In this document: piece after piece, positions 50,487 to 60,707 of the stretch
How the letters are laid out: each line of letters opens with the position of its first letter
Position numbering within the stretch: position 1 is the first letter of the stretch
From: JAOPZW01 sp963803375
GTDB taxonomy: Bacteria; Actinomycetota; Thermoleophilia; Solirubrobacterales; Solirubrobacteraceae
Assembly (NCBI GenBank): GCA_963803375.1
Contig: CAWDMB010000002.1
Span: 1-62,251, forward strand
Length of the DNA: 62,251 bases
Direction: 5' to 3'
Made by a program: the position numbers and the translations under genes
The notes under the pieces: model-generated
Told to the model about the DNA's origin: nothing
The model's database searches: none
What the model saw: the letters and a program-made list of their open reading frames with translations, nothing else

Positions 50487-53038
50487 AGCGTCTCGAGCTC
50501 CCGCCGCAGGCGCTCGAGCTTCGAGCGCTCCGCCTCGACGAGGTGCGCGGGGGCCTTGGCCACGAAGCCGCCGTTGGCCAGCCGCGCCTCGGCGCGGGCC
50601 ACCTCGCCCTCCAGGCGCGCGCGCTCGGCGGCGCGCTTGCGCGCCTCCTCCTCGGGATCGACGAGGGCGCCGGCGCGGATCTCGACCAGCCCCCCCGCGA
50701 ACGGCAGCGCCGCCGTCGCCTCGCCGTCGCGCTCGAGATCCAGGCGCGCCAGGCGCGCCACGAGCGCGGCGCCGCCGTCGAGGCCCACGACCCGCGCGGG
50801 CACGACCTCGCCCGGCCGGACGCCGGCCTCGTCGCGCCACGAGCGCACGGCGCGGACGGCCTCCATCACCGCGCCGATCTCGCCGTCGGCGCGCGGGTCG
50901 CGCAGGCGCTCGTCGACGGAGCTCACGCGCTGCTGGGCGAGCAGGCCCTCGGAGCCCGGCAGGTGGCCCCAGAGCTCCTCGGTCACGAACGGGATCACCG
51001 GGTGGGCGAGCAGGAGCGTCTCGCGCAGGACGTGCAGCACGGTGGCCGAGAGGTCCTCGTCGTACGTGCGGCCCTTGAGGAACTCGAGGTACCAGTCGCA
51101 GAGCTCGCCGAAGACGAAGTCGTAGAGACCGAGCGCGGCCTTGGCGAAGTCGAACGCCTCCAGGTGCGCGGCGAAGGCGGCCTTGGCGGCCTGCAGGCGC
51201 GAGACGATCCAGCGGTCGGTGACGGTCGCCGGGCGCGGGGACGGGGCGATCGCCGGGTCGACGTTCGCCAGCGCGTAGCGCGCGGCGTTGAAGAGCTTGT
51301 TGGCCAGCCGCTGGCCCTGCTCGACCTTCTCGCGCGAGTAGCGGACGTCCTGCGTGGAGGACATCGCCAGCAGCCCGAAGCGCACGGCGTCGGCCCCGTG
51401 CGCCTCGATCTCGTCGAGCGGGTCGATCCCGGTGCCCAGCGACTTGCTCATCCGCCGTCCGTCGGGGGCCTGAATGACCGTGTGCACGTAGACGTCGGCG
51501 AAGGGCACTTCGCCCGTGAACTCGAGGCCCATCATCACCATCCGCGCGACCCACAGGAAGAGGATGTCGCGCCCCGTGGAGAGCACGTCGGTCGGGTAGA
51601 ACGCGCGCAGCTCGTCGGTGTGCTCGGGCCAGCCGAGCGTCGCGAACGGCCACAGCGCGGAGGAGAACCACGTGTCGAGGACGTCGGGGTCGCGGGTCCA
51701 GCCCTCGCCCTCCGGCGGCTCCACGCCGACGTAGGTCTCCTCGTCCCCGCGATACCAGACGGGGATCTGGTGACCCCACCACAGCTGGCGCGAGATGCAC
51801 CACGGCCGGATCTGCGCCAGCCACTCCAGATAGCGCCGGCGCTGGGACTCCGGATGGATGCCCACGCGGCCGTCGCGCACGACGGCCATCGCCGGTCCCG
51901 CGAGCCCGTCCATGGCCATGAACCACTGCAGGGAGATGAGCGGCTCGATGCGCTCGCCGGAGCGGTGGCTGAAGGGGACGGTGTGCGTGTAGGGCTCGCG
52001 GTGGCGGATCCGACCCTGCTCCTCGAGCGCGGCGACGACCGCGGCCTGCGCCTCGGCCACGCCCATGGCGGCGAAGTCGGGTCCCGCCGCGGGCGTCATG
52101 CGGCCGTCCTCGCCGATGACCGTGACCTCGTCGAGCCCGTGGCGGCGACCGATCTCGAAGTCGTTGGGGTCGTGCCCGGGCGTGACCTTCAGCGCGCCGG
52201 TGCCGAACTCCGGCTTGACGTGGGGGTCGGCGATGATCGGCAGGCGGCGCCCGAGCAGGGGCAGCACCGCCTCGCCGCCGACGAGGTGGCGGTAGCGCTC
52301 GTCGTCGGGGTGCACGGCCACGGCGGTGTCGGCCAGCATCGTCTCCGGGCGTACGGTGGCGACGACGAGCTCGCTCGGACCACCGGCTTCGCCGGCGGTG
52401 CCCCCCGTGGCGAGCGGGTAGGCGACGTGGAAGAGCGTGTCGGTGACCTCGCGCTCCTCGACCTCGAGGTCGGAGATCGCCGAGCGGCTGCCGGGGTCCC
52501 AGTTGACGAGGTAGTGGTCGCGGTAGATGAGCCCCTTGCGGTGGAGGCTCACGAAGACCTCGAGCACCGCCCGCACGTAGCCCTCGTCGAGCGTGAAGCG
52601 CTCCTCGGCGTAGTCGCAGGTCGCGCCGAGGCGCTTGAACTGGTCGATGATCGTGCCGCCGTACTGCGCGCGCCAGCCCCACACCCGCCCGACGAACGCC
52701 TCGCGGCCGATCGCCTCGCGGCTCGTGCCCTCGGCCTGCAGCGCGCGCTCGACCTGCTTCTGCGTGGCGATCCCCGCGTGGTCGGTGCCCAGGATCCACT
52801 TCGTGCGCTCGCCGAGCATGCGGTGCCGGCGCACGAGGCAGTCCTGGATCGAGCCGTTCAGCGCGTGGCCCATGTGCAGCGCGCCGGTGACGTTGGGCGG
52901 CGGGATCGCGATCGAGAAGTTCTCGCCCGCCCTCCCCTCCGGCTCGGGGTGATAGAGCCCGGACGCCATCCACCGCTCCACGATCCGGGGCTCGGCCTCG
53001 GCGGGGTCGAAGCGGGTGCGGTCCTGCAAGCTCGTCAT
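50483..53038 (-). CDS. valS: Valyl-tRNA synthetase
   Basis: An 851-residue class I synthetase. HMGH is at 55-58 ('NVTGALHMGHALNGSIQD'), the editing domain holds 'VVATVRPETMLADTAVAVHP', the KMSKS motif is 'RRMSKSLGTGIDP', and a C-terminal coiled coil ends the protein ('EAERSKLERLRRELETL'). It is followed by folC with a GTGA overlap. Confidence 0.97.
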   Translation of the reverse strand: MTSLQDRTRFDPAEAEPRIVERWMASGLYHPEPEGRAGENFSIAIPPPNVTGALHMGHALNGSIQDCLVRRHRMLGERTKWILGTDHAGIATQKQVERALQAEGTSREAIGREAFVGRVWGWRAQYGGTIIDQFKRLGATCDYAEERFTLDEGYVRAVLEVFVSLHRKGLIYRDHYLVNWDPGSRSAISDLEVEEREVTDTLFHVAYPLATGGTAGEAGGPSELVVATVRPETMLADTAVAVHPDDERYRHLVGGEAVLPLLGRRLPIIADPHVKPEFGTGALKVTPGHDPNDFEIGRRHGLDEVTVIGEDGRMTPAAGPDFAAMGVAEAQAAVVAALEEQGRIRHREPYTHTVPFSHRSGERIEPLISLQWFMAMDGLAGPAMAVVRDGRVGIHPESQRRRYLEWLAQIRPWCISRQLWWGHQIPVWYRGDEETYVGVEPPEGEGWTRDPDVLDTWFSSALWPFATLGWPEHTDELRAFYPTDVLSTGRDILFLWVARMVMMGLEFTGEVPFADVYVHTVIQAPDGRRMSKSLGTGIDPLDEIEAHGADAVRFGLLAMSSTQDVRYSREKVEQGQRLANKLFNAARYALANVDPAIAPSPRPATVTDRWIVSRLQAAKAAFAAHLEAFDFAKAALGLYDFVFGELCDWYLEFLKGRTYDEDLSATVLHVLRETLLLAHPVIPFVTEELWGHLPGSEGLLAQQRVSSVDERLRDPRADGEIGAVMEAVRAVRSWRDEAGVRPGEVVPARVVGLDGGAALVARLARLDLERDGEATAALPFAGGLVEIRAGALVDPEEEARKRAAERARLEGEVARAEARLANGGFVAKAPAHLVEAERSKLERLRRELETL

Positions 53039-53105
53039 GCCGCGCGGATGGTACGACGGTCAGCGCCCGCGACGGGCGCCGAGCAACCGGCGGCGTTCGG
53101 AGCGG

Positions 53106-54389
<1,284 letters not shown>

Positions 54390-54426
54390 CTCTGGATCTC
54401 TCCTCCTCGCCCGGCAGCCCTCGAAG

Positions 54427-55011
54427 CTAGTGCTCCGAGATCACCCGGTCAATGATGCCGTACTCCCGCGCCTCGTCGGAGGACATGAAGTAGTCGCGGT
54501 CGGTGTCGGTGCGGACCTTGTCGTAGTCCTGCCCCGTGTGCTTGGCGATGATGTGGTCCAGGCGCTGGCGGACGTCGATGATCTCCTTGGCGTGGATCTC
54601 GATGTCCGACGCCTGGCCCTGGAAGCCCGACGAGACCTGGTGGATGAGGATCTTCGCGTTGGGCAGCGCCATGCGCTTGCCCTGCGCGCCGCCCGCCAGC
54701 AGCAGCGCGCCCATCGACATCGCGATGCCGACGCAGATCGTCTGCACGTCGGGCTTGATGAACTGCATCGTGTCGTAGATCGCCAGGCCCGCGTAGACCG
54801 AGCCGCCCGGCGAATTGATGTAGACGGAGATGTCCTTGTCGGGGTCCTCGGACTCCAGGTGCAGCAGCTGGGCGACCACGAGGTTCGCGATCTGGTCGTC
54901 GACCGGCGTCCCCAAGAAGACGATCCGCTCGTTGAGCAGGCGCGAGTAGATGTCGAAGGCCCGCTCGCCTCGCGACGTCTGCTCGACCACCATGGGGACA
55001 AGGGGGCTCAT
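54427..55011 (-). CDS. clpP: ClpP protease subunit
   Basis: A 194-residue serine protease: catalytic Ser99 in 'CVGIAMSMGALLLAGG' and His124 in 'AKILIHQVSSGFQGQ', with the Asp further on. It forms the tetradecameric chamber used with ClpX. A 146-bp gap separates it from tig; TAGGCT within that gap could be its -10 box. Confidence 0.97.
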   Translation of the reverse strand: MSPLVPMVVEQTSRGERAFDIYSRLLNERIVFLGTPVDDQIANLVVAQLLHLESEDPDKDISVYINSPGGSVYAGLAIYDTMQFIKPDVQTICVGIAMSMGALLLAGGAQGKRMALPNAKILIHQVSSGFQGQASDIEIHAKEIIDVRQRLDHIIAKHTGQDYDKVRTDTDRDYFMSSDEAREYGIIDRVISEH

Positions 55012-55157
55012 GGTCCTCGCTTCAGTTTCGCTCTGGGATGACGAATCCTGCCCGCACGAAGGGATGGGCCGCGGGCGAGCCGTCGGGCTAGCCTAGCAAT
55101 CGCCCGGCGAGCCCCCGGAGGGCTGCCGGCTCCCGCGCGCGCGGCCGCGCAGAGCCG

Positions 55158-56552
55158 TCACGAACCGGGGGTCCAGAGCTGCCGGGAGCCCTCCTCGGCG
55201 CGCTCGGAGCCCGGCGTCCACAGCTTGTCGCGGGCCTTGGCCTGCTCCACCGAGATCGCGTTCGCGTGCTCGGCGAGGAGCTCGACGGCGGCGCGCTGGG
55301 CGAGGTCCTCGCGCAGGTCGTCGAGACGCCCGGCGGTCTCGAGGCGCTCGCGCAGCGCCTCGGGCGTCGTACTCTCGCGGGCGGCGGCCGCGGCCAGCGC
55401 ATCGAGCACGTCGCCGTCGGCGGGCTCGATGCCCTCCGCCGCCACCACGGCCGCGATGACGGCCTCGCGCCGCAGCGCCTGCTCGGCGTCGGGGCGCGCC
55501 TGCGCGACGACCTCCTCCTCGCCACGCCCGGCGATCTGCAGGTAGGCGTCCTTCGAGATGCCCTGGTGGGAGAGCGAGTGCGCCATGCGCTCCCACAGCT
55601 CGCGCGCGCGGGCCTCGACGAGCCCCTCGGGCACCTCGACCGTCGCCTCGCGCACGACGGCGTCGAGCACGGCCTCGCGGAACTCGGCCTCGACGCGCTG
55701 GCGGTCGGTCTCCAGCAGCTTGGCGGCGATGTCCTCGCGCAGCTCGTCGAGCGTGTCGAAGCCGGCCGCGTCGGAGGCGAAGTCGTCGTCGAGCGCGGGC
55801 AGGTCCTTGCGGCGGACCTCCTTGACGTCGACGGCGAACTGCGCGGTGCGCCCGGCGAGCTCGGCGGCGCCGTAGTCGTCGGGGAAGGTGATCGTGAGCG
55901 AGCGGTGCTCGCCGGCGGCGGCCCCGCGCAGCCCATCCTCGAAGCCCGGGACGAGCCGGCCCGAGCCGAGCTCGACAAGCTGGTCGCGGCCCTCGCCGCC
56001 GGCGAAGGGCTCGCCGTCGACGGTGCCGGCGAAGTCGATGACGACGAAGTCGCCGTCGCCCGCCGGCTCCTCGACGGCCTCGAGGCGCGCGGAGCGCTCG
56101 CGCAGGGCCTGCAGTTCGGCGTCGACGGCCTCGGGATCGGCCTCGGGCTCGCGGCGGCCGACCTCGACGTCCTTGTAGGTCCCGAGCGTCGCCGTGGGGC
56201 GCACGCCGATCTCGATCGTGAAGGTCAGCGGCTGGCCCTGGGGCGGCAGGTCGCCGAGATCGACGTCGGGCGCGCCGACCGGGTGGATGCCCGCGGCGTC
56301 GATGGCCTCGACGTACCAGCGCCCGAGGGTGCCGCGGACGGCCTCGTCGAGGACGGCGTCGCGGCCGATGCGCCGGATGACCACCGGCGCCGGCACCTTG
56401 CCCTTGCGAAAGCCGGGCATGCGCAGGTCGCGCCCGAGCTGGCGCGCGGCCTGCTCGAGGCGGCGCTGCACCTCGGCGGGCGGGACCTCGGCCTCGACGC
56501 GCACCCGCGACTCGGGCAGCTCGGTGACGGTCGTCTTGACGTCGGCGGGCAT
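55158..56552 (-). CDS. tig: Trigger factor
   Basis: A 464-residue ribosome-bound chaperone and prolyl isomerase. The ribosome-binding loop is 'MPGFRKGKVPAPVVIRRIG'. The FKBP-type domain (~170-245) holds 'FVVIDFAGTVDGEPFAGGEG', and a helical C-domain follows. The end is unusual: 'KLWTPGS' recurs as 'QLWTPGS' at the very C-terminus, an exact LWTPGS duplication 9 residues apart. It heads tig-clpP-clpX. Confidence 0.95.
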   Translation of the reverse strand: MPADVKTTVTELPESRVRVEAEVPPAEVQRRLEQAARQLGRDLRMPGFRKGKVPAPVVIRRIGRDAVLDEAVRGTLGRWYVEAIDAAGIHPVGAPDVDLGDLPPQGQPLTFTIEIGVRPTATLGTYKDVEVGRREPEADPEAVDAELQALRERSARLEAVEEPAGDGDFVVIDFAGTVDGEPFAGGEGRDQLVELGSGRLVPGFEDGLRGAAAGEHRSLTITFPDDYGAAELAGRTAQFAVDVKEVRRKDLPALDDDFASDAAGFDTLDELREDIAAKLLETDRQRVEAEFREAVLDAVVREATVEVPEGLVEARARELWERMAHSLSHQGISKDAYLQIAGRGEEEVVAQARPDAEQALRREAVIAAVVAAEGIEPADGDVLDALAAAAARESTTPEALRERLETAGRLDDLREDLAQRAAVELLAEHANAISVEQAKARDKLWTPGSERAEEGSRQLWTPGS

Positions 56553-56578
56553 GACCGCCCGGACGATAGCGTCCGGCC

Positions 56579-56752
56579 ATGGCCCCCCAGCGGCTCCCGC
56601 CGGCCACCCGCGCGACCGCCTGGCTGGTCACGGGACCGCTCGGCCACCTCGCGGGCGGGGTGGTCGACTGGGCCATGCTCCTGGCCCGGTATGCGTGCGG
56701 GCGGGTCAGGACCGCATGGCGTGGAGCGGCCAATGGCGGGGCACGCCCTTGA
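56579..56752 (+). CDS. 57-residue hypothetical protein divergent from tig
   Basis: ATG-initiated, 26 bp from the tig start on the other strand. 'TRATAWLVTGPLGHLAGGVV' and 'DWAMLLARYACGRVRTAWRG' look like a small amphipathic or membrane-associated protein. G or C at nearly every third codon position across 57 codons supports real coding. Confidence 0.55.
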   Translation: MAPQRLPPATRATAWLVTGPLGHLAGGVVDWAMLLARYACGRVRTAWRGAANGGARP

Positions 56753-56797
56753 GCTGCGCGTCTCGCGCGCCTCCTTGAGCTGCGCGTCTCGCGCGCC
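56747..56797. repeat. 25-bp tandem duplication
   Basis: A 25-bp unit starting CCTTGAGCTGCGCG and ending CTCGCGCGCC occurs at 56747-56771 and again, exactly, at 56773-56797 (period 26). It lies between the 57-residue gene and the end of the SDR gene. Confidence 0.85.
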
Positions 56798-56803
56798 ACC
56801 ATT

Positions 56804-57598
56804 TCACGCGCTGCGGGAGGTGGCCTGGCGCTGCAGGCGGCGCATGCCTGCCAGCCAGCGATCGGGGTCGGCCGCCCGGCGCCGGAAGAACTCGAGCACC
56901 TCCGGGTGCGGGAGGACGAGGAAGCGGCCCTCGCGTACGGCCTGCAGCGCCTCGGCGGCCACCTGCTCGGGCTCGAGGATCGCCCCGGCCTGCGTCGCGA
57001 CGAGCCGGTCCTGCTCGTCGCCGCCGGCGTGCAGCATCGCGGTGTTGACCCACATCGGGCACAGGCAGCTCACCCCGACGCCCTGGTCGCCGTGGGTCAC
57101 CGCCAGCCACTCCGCGAAGGCGACCGCGGCGTGCTTGGTCACCGCGTAGGGAGCCGAGCCGATCTGGGTGAGCAGCCCGGCGGCCGACGCCGTGGCCAGG
57201 AAGTGGCCACGGCCGCGCTGCAGCCACCCGGGCAGGAGCGCGCGCGCCGCGTGCACGTGGGCGAGCACGTTGACACCGAGCGCGAGCTCCCAGGTCTCCG
57301 GCGGCGCTTCGGCCCCGCCCATGGGCGCGATCCCGGCGTTCGCGCAGAAGAGGTCGACCGGGCCGAAGACCTCCTCGGCGCCGGCGACGAGGCGCTCGTT
57401 CGCGGCCGCCGAGGCGACGTCGCAGGGGACGGCGAGCGCGGCCCGGCCGAGCTCGCGGGCCACCGCCTCGGCGCGGTCACCGTCGCGGTCGGCGACGACC
57501 ACCCCGCGCGCGCCGCCGTCGACGAGCGCCCGCGCGAGCGCGCGTCCGATCCCTCCCGCCGCGCCGGTGACGACGGCCACGCTGCCCTCGGCCTCCAT
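56804..57598 (-). CDS. Short-chain dehydrogenase/reductase
   Basis: A 264-residue classical SDR. 'VVTGAAGGIGRALARALVDG' binds the cofactor, 'DLFCANAGIAPMGG' is the NAG motif, 'YAVTKHAAVAFAEW' carries YxxxK and 'CLCPMWVNTAML' follows. 'VVADRDGDRAE' suggests NAD preference. Substrate unknown. The ATG at 57598 suits a GGGGAG site 10 bases upstream; 57607 is an alternative. It is divergent from the acyl-CoA dehydrogenase with 21 bp between starts. Confidence 0.9.
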   Translation of the reverse strand: MEAEGSVAVVTGAAGGIGRALARALVDGGARGVVVADRDGDRAEAVARELGRAALAVPCDVASAAANERLVAGAEEVFGPVDLFCANAGIAPMGGAEAPPETWELALGVNVLAHVHAARALLPGWLQRGRGHFLATASAAGLLTQIGSAPYAVTKHAAVAFAEWLAVTHGDQGVGVSCLCPMWVNTAMLHAGGDEQDRLVATQAGAILEPEQVAAEALQAVREGRFLVLPHPEVLEFFRRRAADPDRWLAGMRRLQRQATSRSA

Positions 57599-57619
57599 GT
57601 CCGGCATTCTCCCCGACCG

Positions 57620-58837
57620 ATGGACTTCGAGCTGACCGACCGCTGTCGCGACCTGCGCGAGCGCCTGGAGGCCTTCATGGCCGAGCGCGTCCTGCCCGCC
57701 GAGGAGGCGTACGCGCGTCAGCTCGCCGAGGCCGGCGGCCCGCACGCCCAGCCGGCGGTGATGGAGGAGCTCAAGGACGACGCCCGCGAGCGCGGGCTCT
57801 GGAACCTCTTCCTGCCCGACCCCGAGTGGGGCGCCGGGTTGAAGAACGCCGAGTATGCGCCGCTGGCCGAGGTCATGGGGCGAAGCCAGATCGCACCGGA
57901 GGCCTGCAACTGCAACGCGCCCGACACCGGCAACATGGAGATCCTCACCGAGTTCGGCACCCCCGAGCAGCGCGAGCGCTGGCTGCGGCCGCTGCTCGAC
58001 GGCGACATCCGCTCGGCCTTCGCGATGACCGAGCCCGCGGTCGCCAGCTCGGACGCCACGAACATCGAGCTGAGGATCGACCGCGACGACGGCGAGTACG
58101 TGCTCAACGGGCGCAAGTGGTGGATCTCGAACGCGCTGCACCCCAACTGCCGGCTGCTCATCGTCATGGGCAAGACCGACCCCGACGCGGCGCGCCACCG
58201 CCAGCAGAGCCAGGTTCTCGTGCCGCTGGACACCCCCGGGGTGACGGTGCTGCGCGGGCTGCCCGTCTTCGGCTACGAGGACCACGAGGGCCACGCGGAG
58301 ATCACCTTCGAGGACGTCCGCGTCCCGGTCGGCAACCTCCTGGCACGCGAGGGCGACGGCTTCGCGATCTCCCAGGCCCGGCTCGGGCCGGGGCGCATCC
58401 ATCACTGCATGCGAGCGATCGGCGCGGCCGAGCGCGCGCTCGAGCTCATGTGTCGCCGCGCGACCGAGCGGGTGACCTTCGGCCGCCCGATTGCGGCGCG
58501 CGCGAACGTGCAGGACTGGATCGCCGAGTCGCGGATCGAGATCGAGACGGCCCGCCTGCTCACGATGAAGACCGCGTGGCTCATGGACACGGTCGGCAAC
58601 CGCGGCGCCCAGGTCGAGATCTCGGCGATCAAGGTGGCAGCGCCGAACGTGGCGCTGAAGGTCATCGACCGTGCGATCCAGGTCCACGGCGGCGCCGGCG
58701 TGGCCGACGACTTCCCGCTCGCGTGGATGTGGGCGCACATGCGCACGCTGCGGCTCGCCGACGGGCCCGACGAGGTCCACAAGATGTCGATCGCGCGGCG
58801 CGAGCTGCGCCGCTACGACCCCGACCACGCCACCTGA
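57620..58837 (+). CDS. Acyl-CoA dehydrogenase
   Basis: A 405-residue flavoenzyme of the ACAD10/11-like class. 'FAMTEPAVASSDATNIELRI' is the first signature, 'GRKWWISNALHPNCRLLIVM' follows, 'CRRATERVTFGRPIAARANV' lies in the middle and 'AIQVHGGAGVADDFPLAWMW' near the FAD site. It introduces the alpha-beta double bond into an acyl-CoA; chain length cannot be read from sequence. It converges on the monooxygenase gene. Confidence 0.94.
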   Translation: MDFELTDRCRDLRERLEAFMAERVLPAEEAYARQLAEAGGPHAQPAVMEELKDDARERGLWNLFLPDPEWGAGLKNAEYAPLAEVMGRSQIAPEACNCNAPDTGNMEILTEFGTPEQRERWLRPLLDGDIRSAFAMTEPAVASSDATNIELRIDRDDGEYVLNGRKWWISNALHPNCRLLIVMGKTDPDAARHRQQSQVLVPLDTPGVTVLRGLPVFGYEDHEGHAEITFEDVRVPVGNLLAREGDGFAISQARLGPGRIHHCMRAIGAAERALELMCRRATERVTFGRPIAARANVQDWIAESRIEIETARLLTMKTAWLMDTVGNRGAQVEISAIKVAAPNVALKVIDRAIQVHGGAGVADDFPLAWMWAHMRTLRLADGPDEVHKMSIARRELRRYDPDHAT

Positions 58838-58880
58838 GCGGCGCCGCGCGCGATCCCCACGGCAGGCTCGCCGGGCGGTC

Positions 58881-60374
58881 TCAGACGGCGATCTCCATCG
58901 TCGCGCCGGCCGTCGGAGCGGCCCGCGAGAACTCGAGTGCGGGATCGTCGATCGGGGCGCGCCGCATGGACCTCCGGTTGCGTGCGTAGTTCTGCTCCCT
59001 CCGCCAGGGGTCCTTTGACCCCTGCCTCGGGAACTGGTCGAGCGCCCGCAGCACGTAGCCCGAGGTGAGGTCGGAGAACGGTACGCCGGTGATCGCCGGA
59101 TCTCGGTTCCGCGGCGTGCACGCCGTGTGCCCGCACCGGTCCATGTGATTGAGCAGCTTGCAAACCCGCTCGCACGTGAGGTCGGCCCCGAGCGTCCAGG
59201 ATTGGTTGGTGTACCCGAAGGCAAACGCCATGTTGGGGACCCCGCTGATCTGCATTCCCCGGTAGACGAGCGCTTCGTCCAGCTCGACGTCGCTCCCGTC
59301 GACGCTGAGCCGGATTCCGCCGAACGGCACCATCTTGAGCCCGGTGGCGGTGACGATCAGGTCGGCCTCGAGCTCGGACCCGGACGCGAGCGCGAGACCG
59401 GTCTTCGTGAACGTCTCGATGCGATCGGTGACGACCGACACGCGGCCGGCGCCGATCGCATCGAAGAGATCGCCGTCGGGCACGATGCACATGCGCTGGT
59501 CCCACGGCTCGTAGCGCGGGGTGAAGTGCGTGTCGACGTCGAAGCCGGGCGGGAGCCGGCGCTCGATCAGCCTGCGGATCAGTCGCCTCATCGCCGCGGG
59601 CCGGCGGCGGCTGAAGCCATAGATCGCGAGTGCGACCAGCACGTTCTTCCAGCGCACGACCGGATACGCGAGCCTTGTTGGCAGGACGTGCCCGAGCAAG
59701 CCGGCGATCGGATCGACCGCGGGCAGCGAGATGATGTAGCTAGGCGAGCGCTGCAGCATCGTGACGTGGCCGGCGCGCTGGGCCAGCGCCGGGATCAGCG
59801 TCATGGCGGTCGCGCCGCTGCCGATGACGACCACGCGCTTGCCGGTGTAGTCGATGTCCTCGGTCCAGAACTGCGGATGCACGATCTCGCCGCCGAAGTG
59901 CTCGATGCCTTGGAAGTCGGGTGTGTGGCCCTCGTCGTAGCGGTAGTAGCCGGTGCACGTGAACAGGAAGCCGCAAGTCAAGTGAGCCGTCTCGCCGGTG
60001 TCGCTGCGCTCGACCTCCACGGTCCAGCGCGCGTCGCCCGAGGACCACTCGGCAGCCACGACGCGGTGGTGGAAGCGGATCTTCTGGTCGATGCCGTGCG
60101 CCCGCGCCGTCTGGCGGACGTAGTCCAAGATCGACGAGCCGTCCACGATCGCCTGCGCTCCTGACCACGGGCGAAACGGGTAGCAGAGCGTGAACATGTC
60201 CGAGTCCGAGCGGACGCCAGGGAAGCGGAAGAGGTCCCACGTCCCGCCGATCGCTCCACGCGCCTCGAGGATCGCGAACGTCTTGTCCGGACACTTCTCC
60301 TGCAGCCGACAGCCGGCGCCGACGCCGGAGATACCGGCGCCCACGATCAGGACGTCAACGTGTTCGCGAGACAT
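58881..60374 (-). CDS. Flavin-containing (Baeyer-Villiger-type, EthA-like) monooxygenase
   Basis: A 497-residue protein. 'VLIVGAGISGVGAGCRLQEK' binds FAD and 'RVVVIGSGATAMTLIPALAQ' binds NADPH. Between them 'HFGGEIVHPQFWTED' matches the FxGxxxHxxxW fingerprint of Baeyer-Villiger monooxygenases, and 'GGTWDLFRFPGVRSDSD' is EthA-like. It inserts oxygen next to ketones or oxidises S and N centres. An alpha/beta hydrolase that could split the ester product is divergently encoded. Confidence 0.88.
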   Translation of the reverse strand: MSREHVDVLIVGAGISGVGAGCRLQEKCPDKTFAILEARGAIGGTWDLFRFPGVRSDSDMFTLCYPFRPWSGAQAIVDGSSILDYVRQTARAHGIDQKIRFHHRVVAAEWSSGDARWTVEVERSDTGETAHLTCGFLFTCTGYYRYDEGHTPDFQGIEHFGGEIVHPQFWTEDIDYTGKRVVVIGSGATAMTLIPALAQRAGHVTMLQRSPSYIISLPAVDPIAGLLGHVLPTRLAYPVVRWKNVLVALAIYGFSRRRPAAMRRLIRRLIERRLPPGFDVDTHFTPRYEPWDQRMCIVPDGDLFDAIGAGRVSVVTDRIETFTKTGLALASGSELEADLIVTATGLKMVPFGGIRLSVDGSDVELDEALVYRGMQISGVPNMAFAFGYTNQSWTLGADLTCERVCKLLNHMDRCGHTACTPRNRDPAITGVPFSDLTSGYVLRALDQFPRQGSKDPWRREQNYARNRRSMRRAPIDDPALEFSRAAPTAGATMEIAV

Positions 60375-60707
60375 GAACCCCCCTCCCGCCGGCGGCGGTC
60401 GCGTGGTGATCAGCCTACGCCCACGCCGTGGCCCGTGGAAGACATCCCTCGAGCACGACCGCGTTTCCGGCCCCTCGCCGGCATGGCGCGTCGTCGACAG
60501 AGGCGGACCAGGACGACGAGACCGGTCCCTGAACGAGAACGGCCGCGCCAAACCAGACGGTCGCCGCGGCGATGATCCGCCCCGATTGCCAAGCGGCGGT
60601 CTGCCCGCGCCCGAGTGGGGCTGACGCGCACTCACAGATCGCGCCTGCGGGCGGCTACCGTTCGCGACTCGAGTAGCTCGATCGGACGACCAGACCAAGG
60701 AGAAGCG
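60375..60707. other. Divergent intergenic region
   Basis: 333 bp between the divergent monooxygenase and hydrolase genes. Apart from a small CGAG-TAG-CTCG dyad near 60670-60680, shortly before the hydrolase AAGGAG, I see no clear promoter, operator or gene. Confidence 0.5.
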
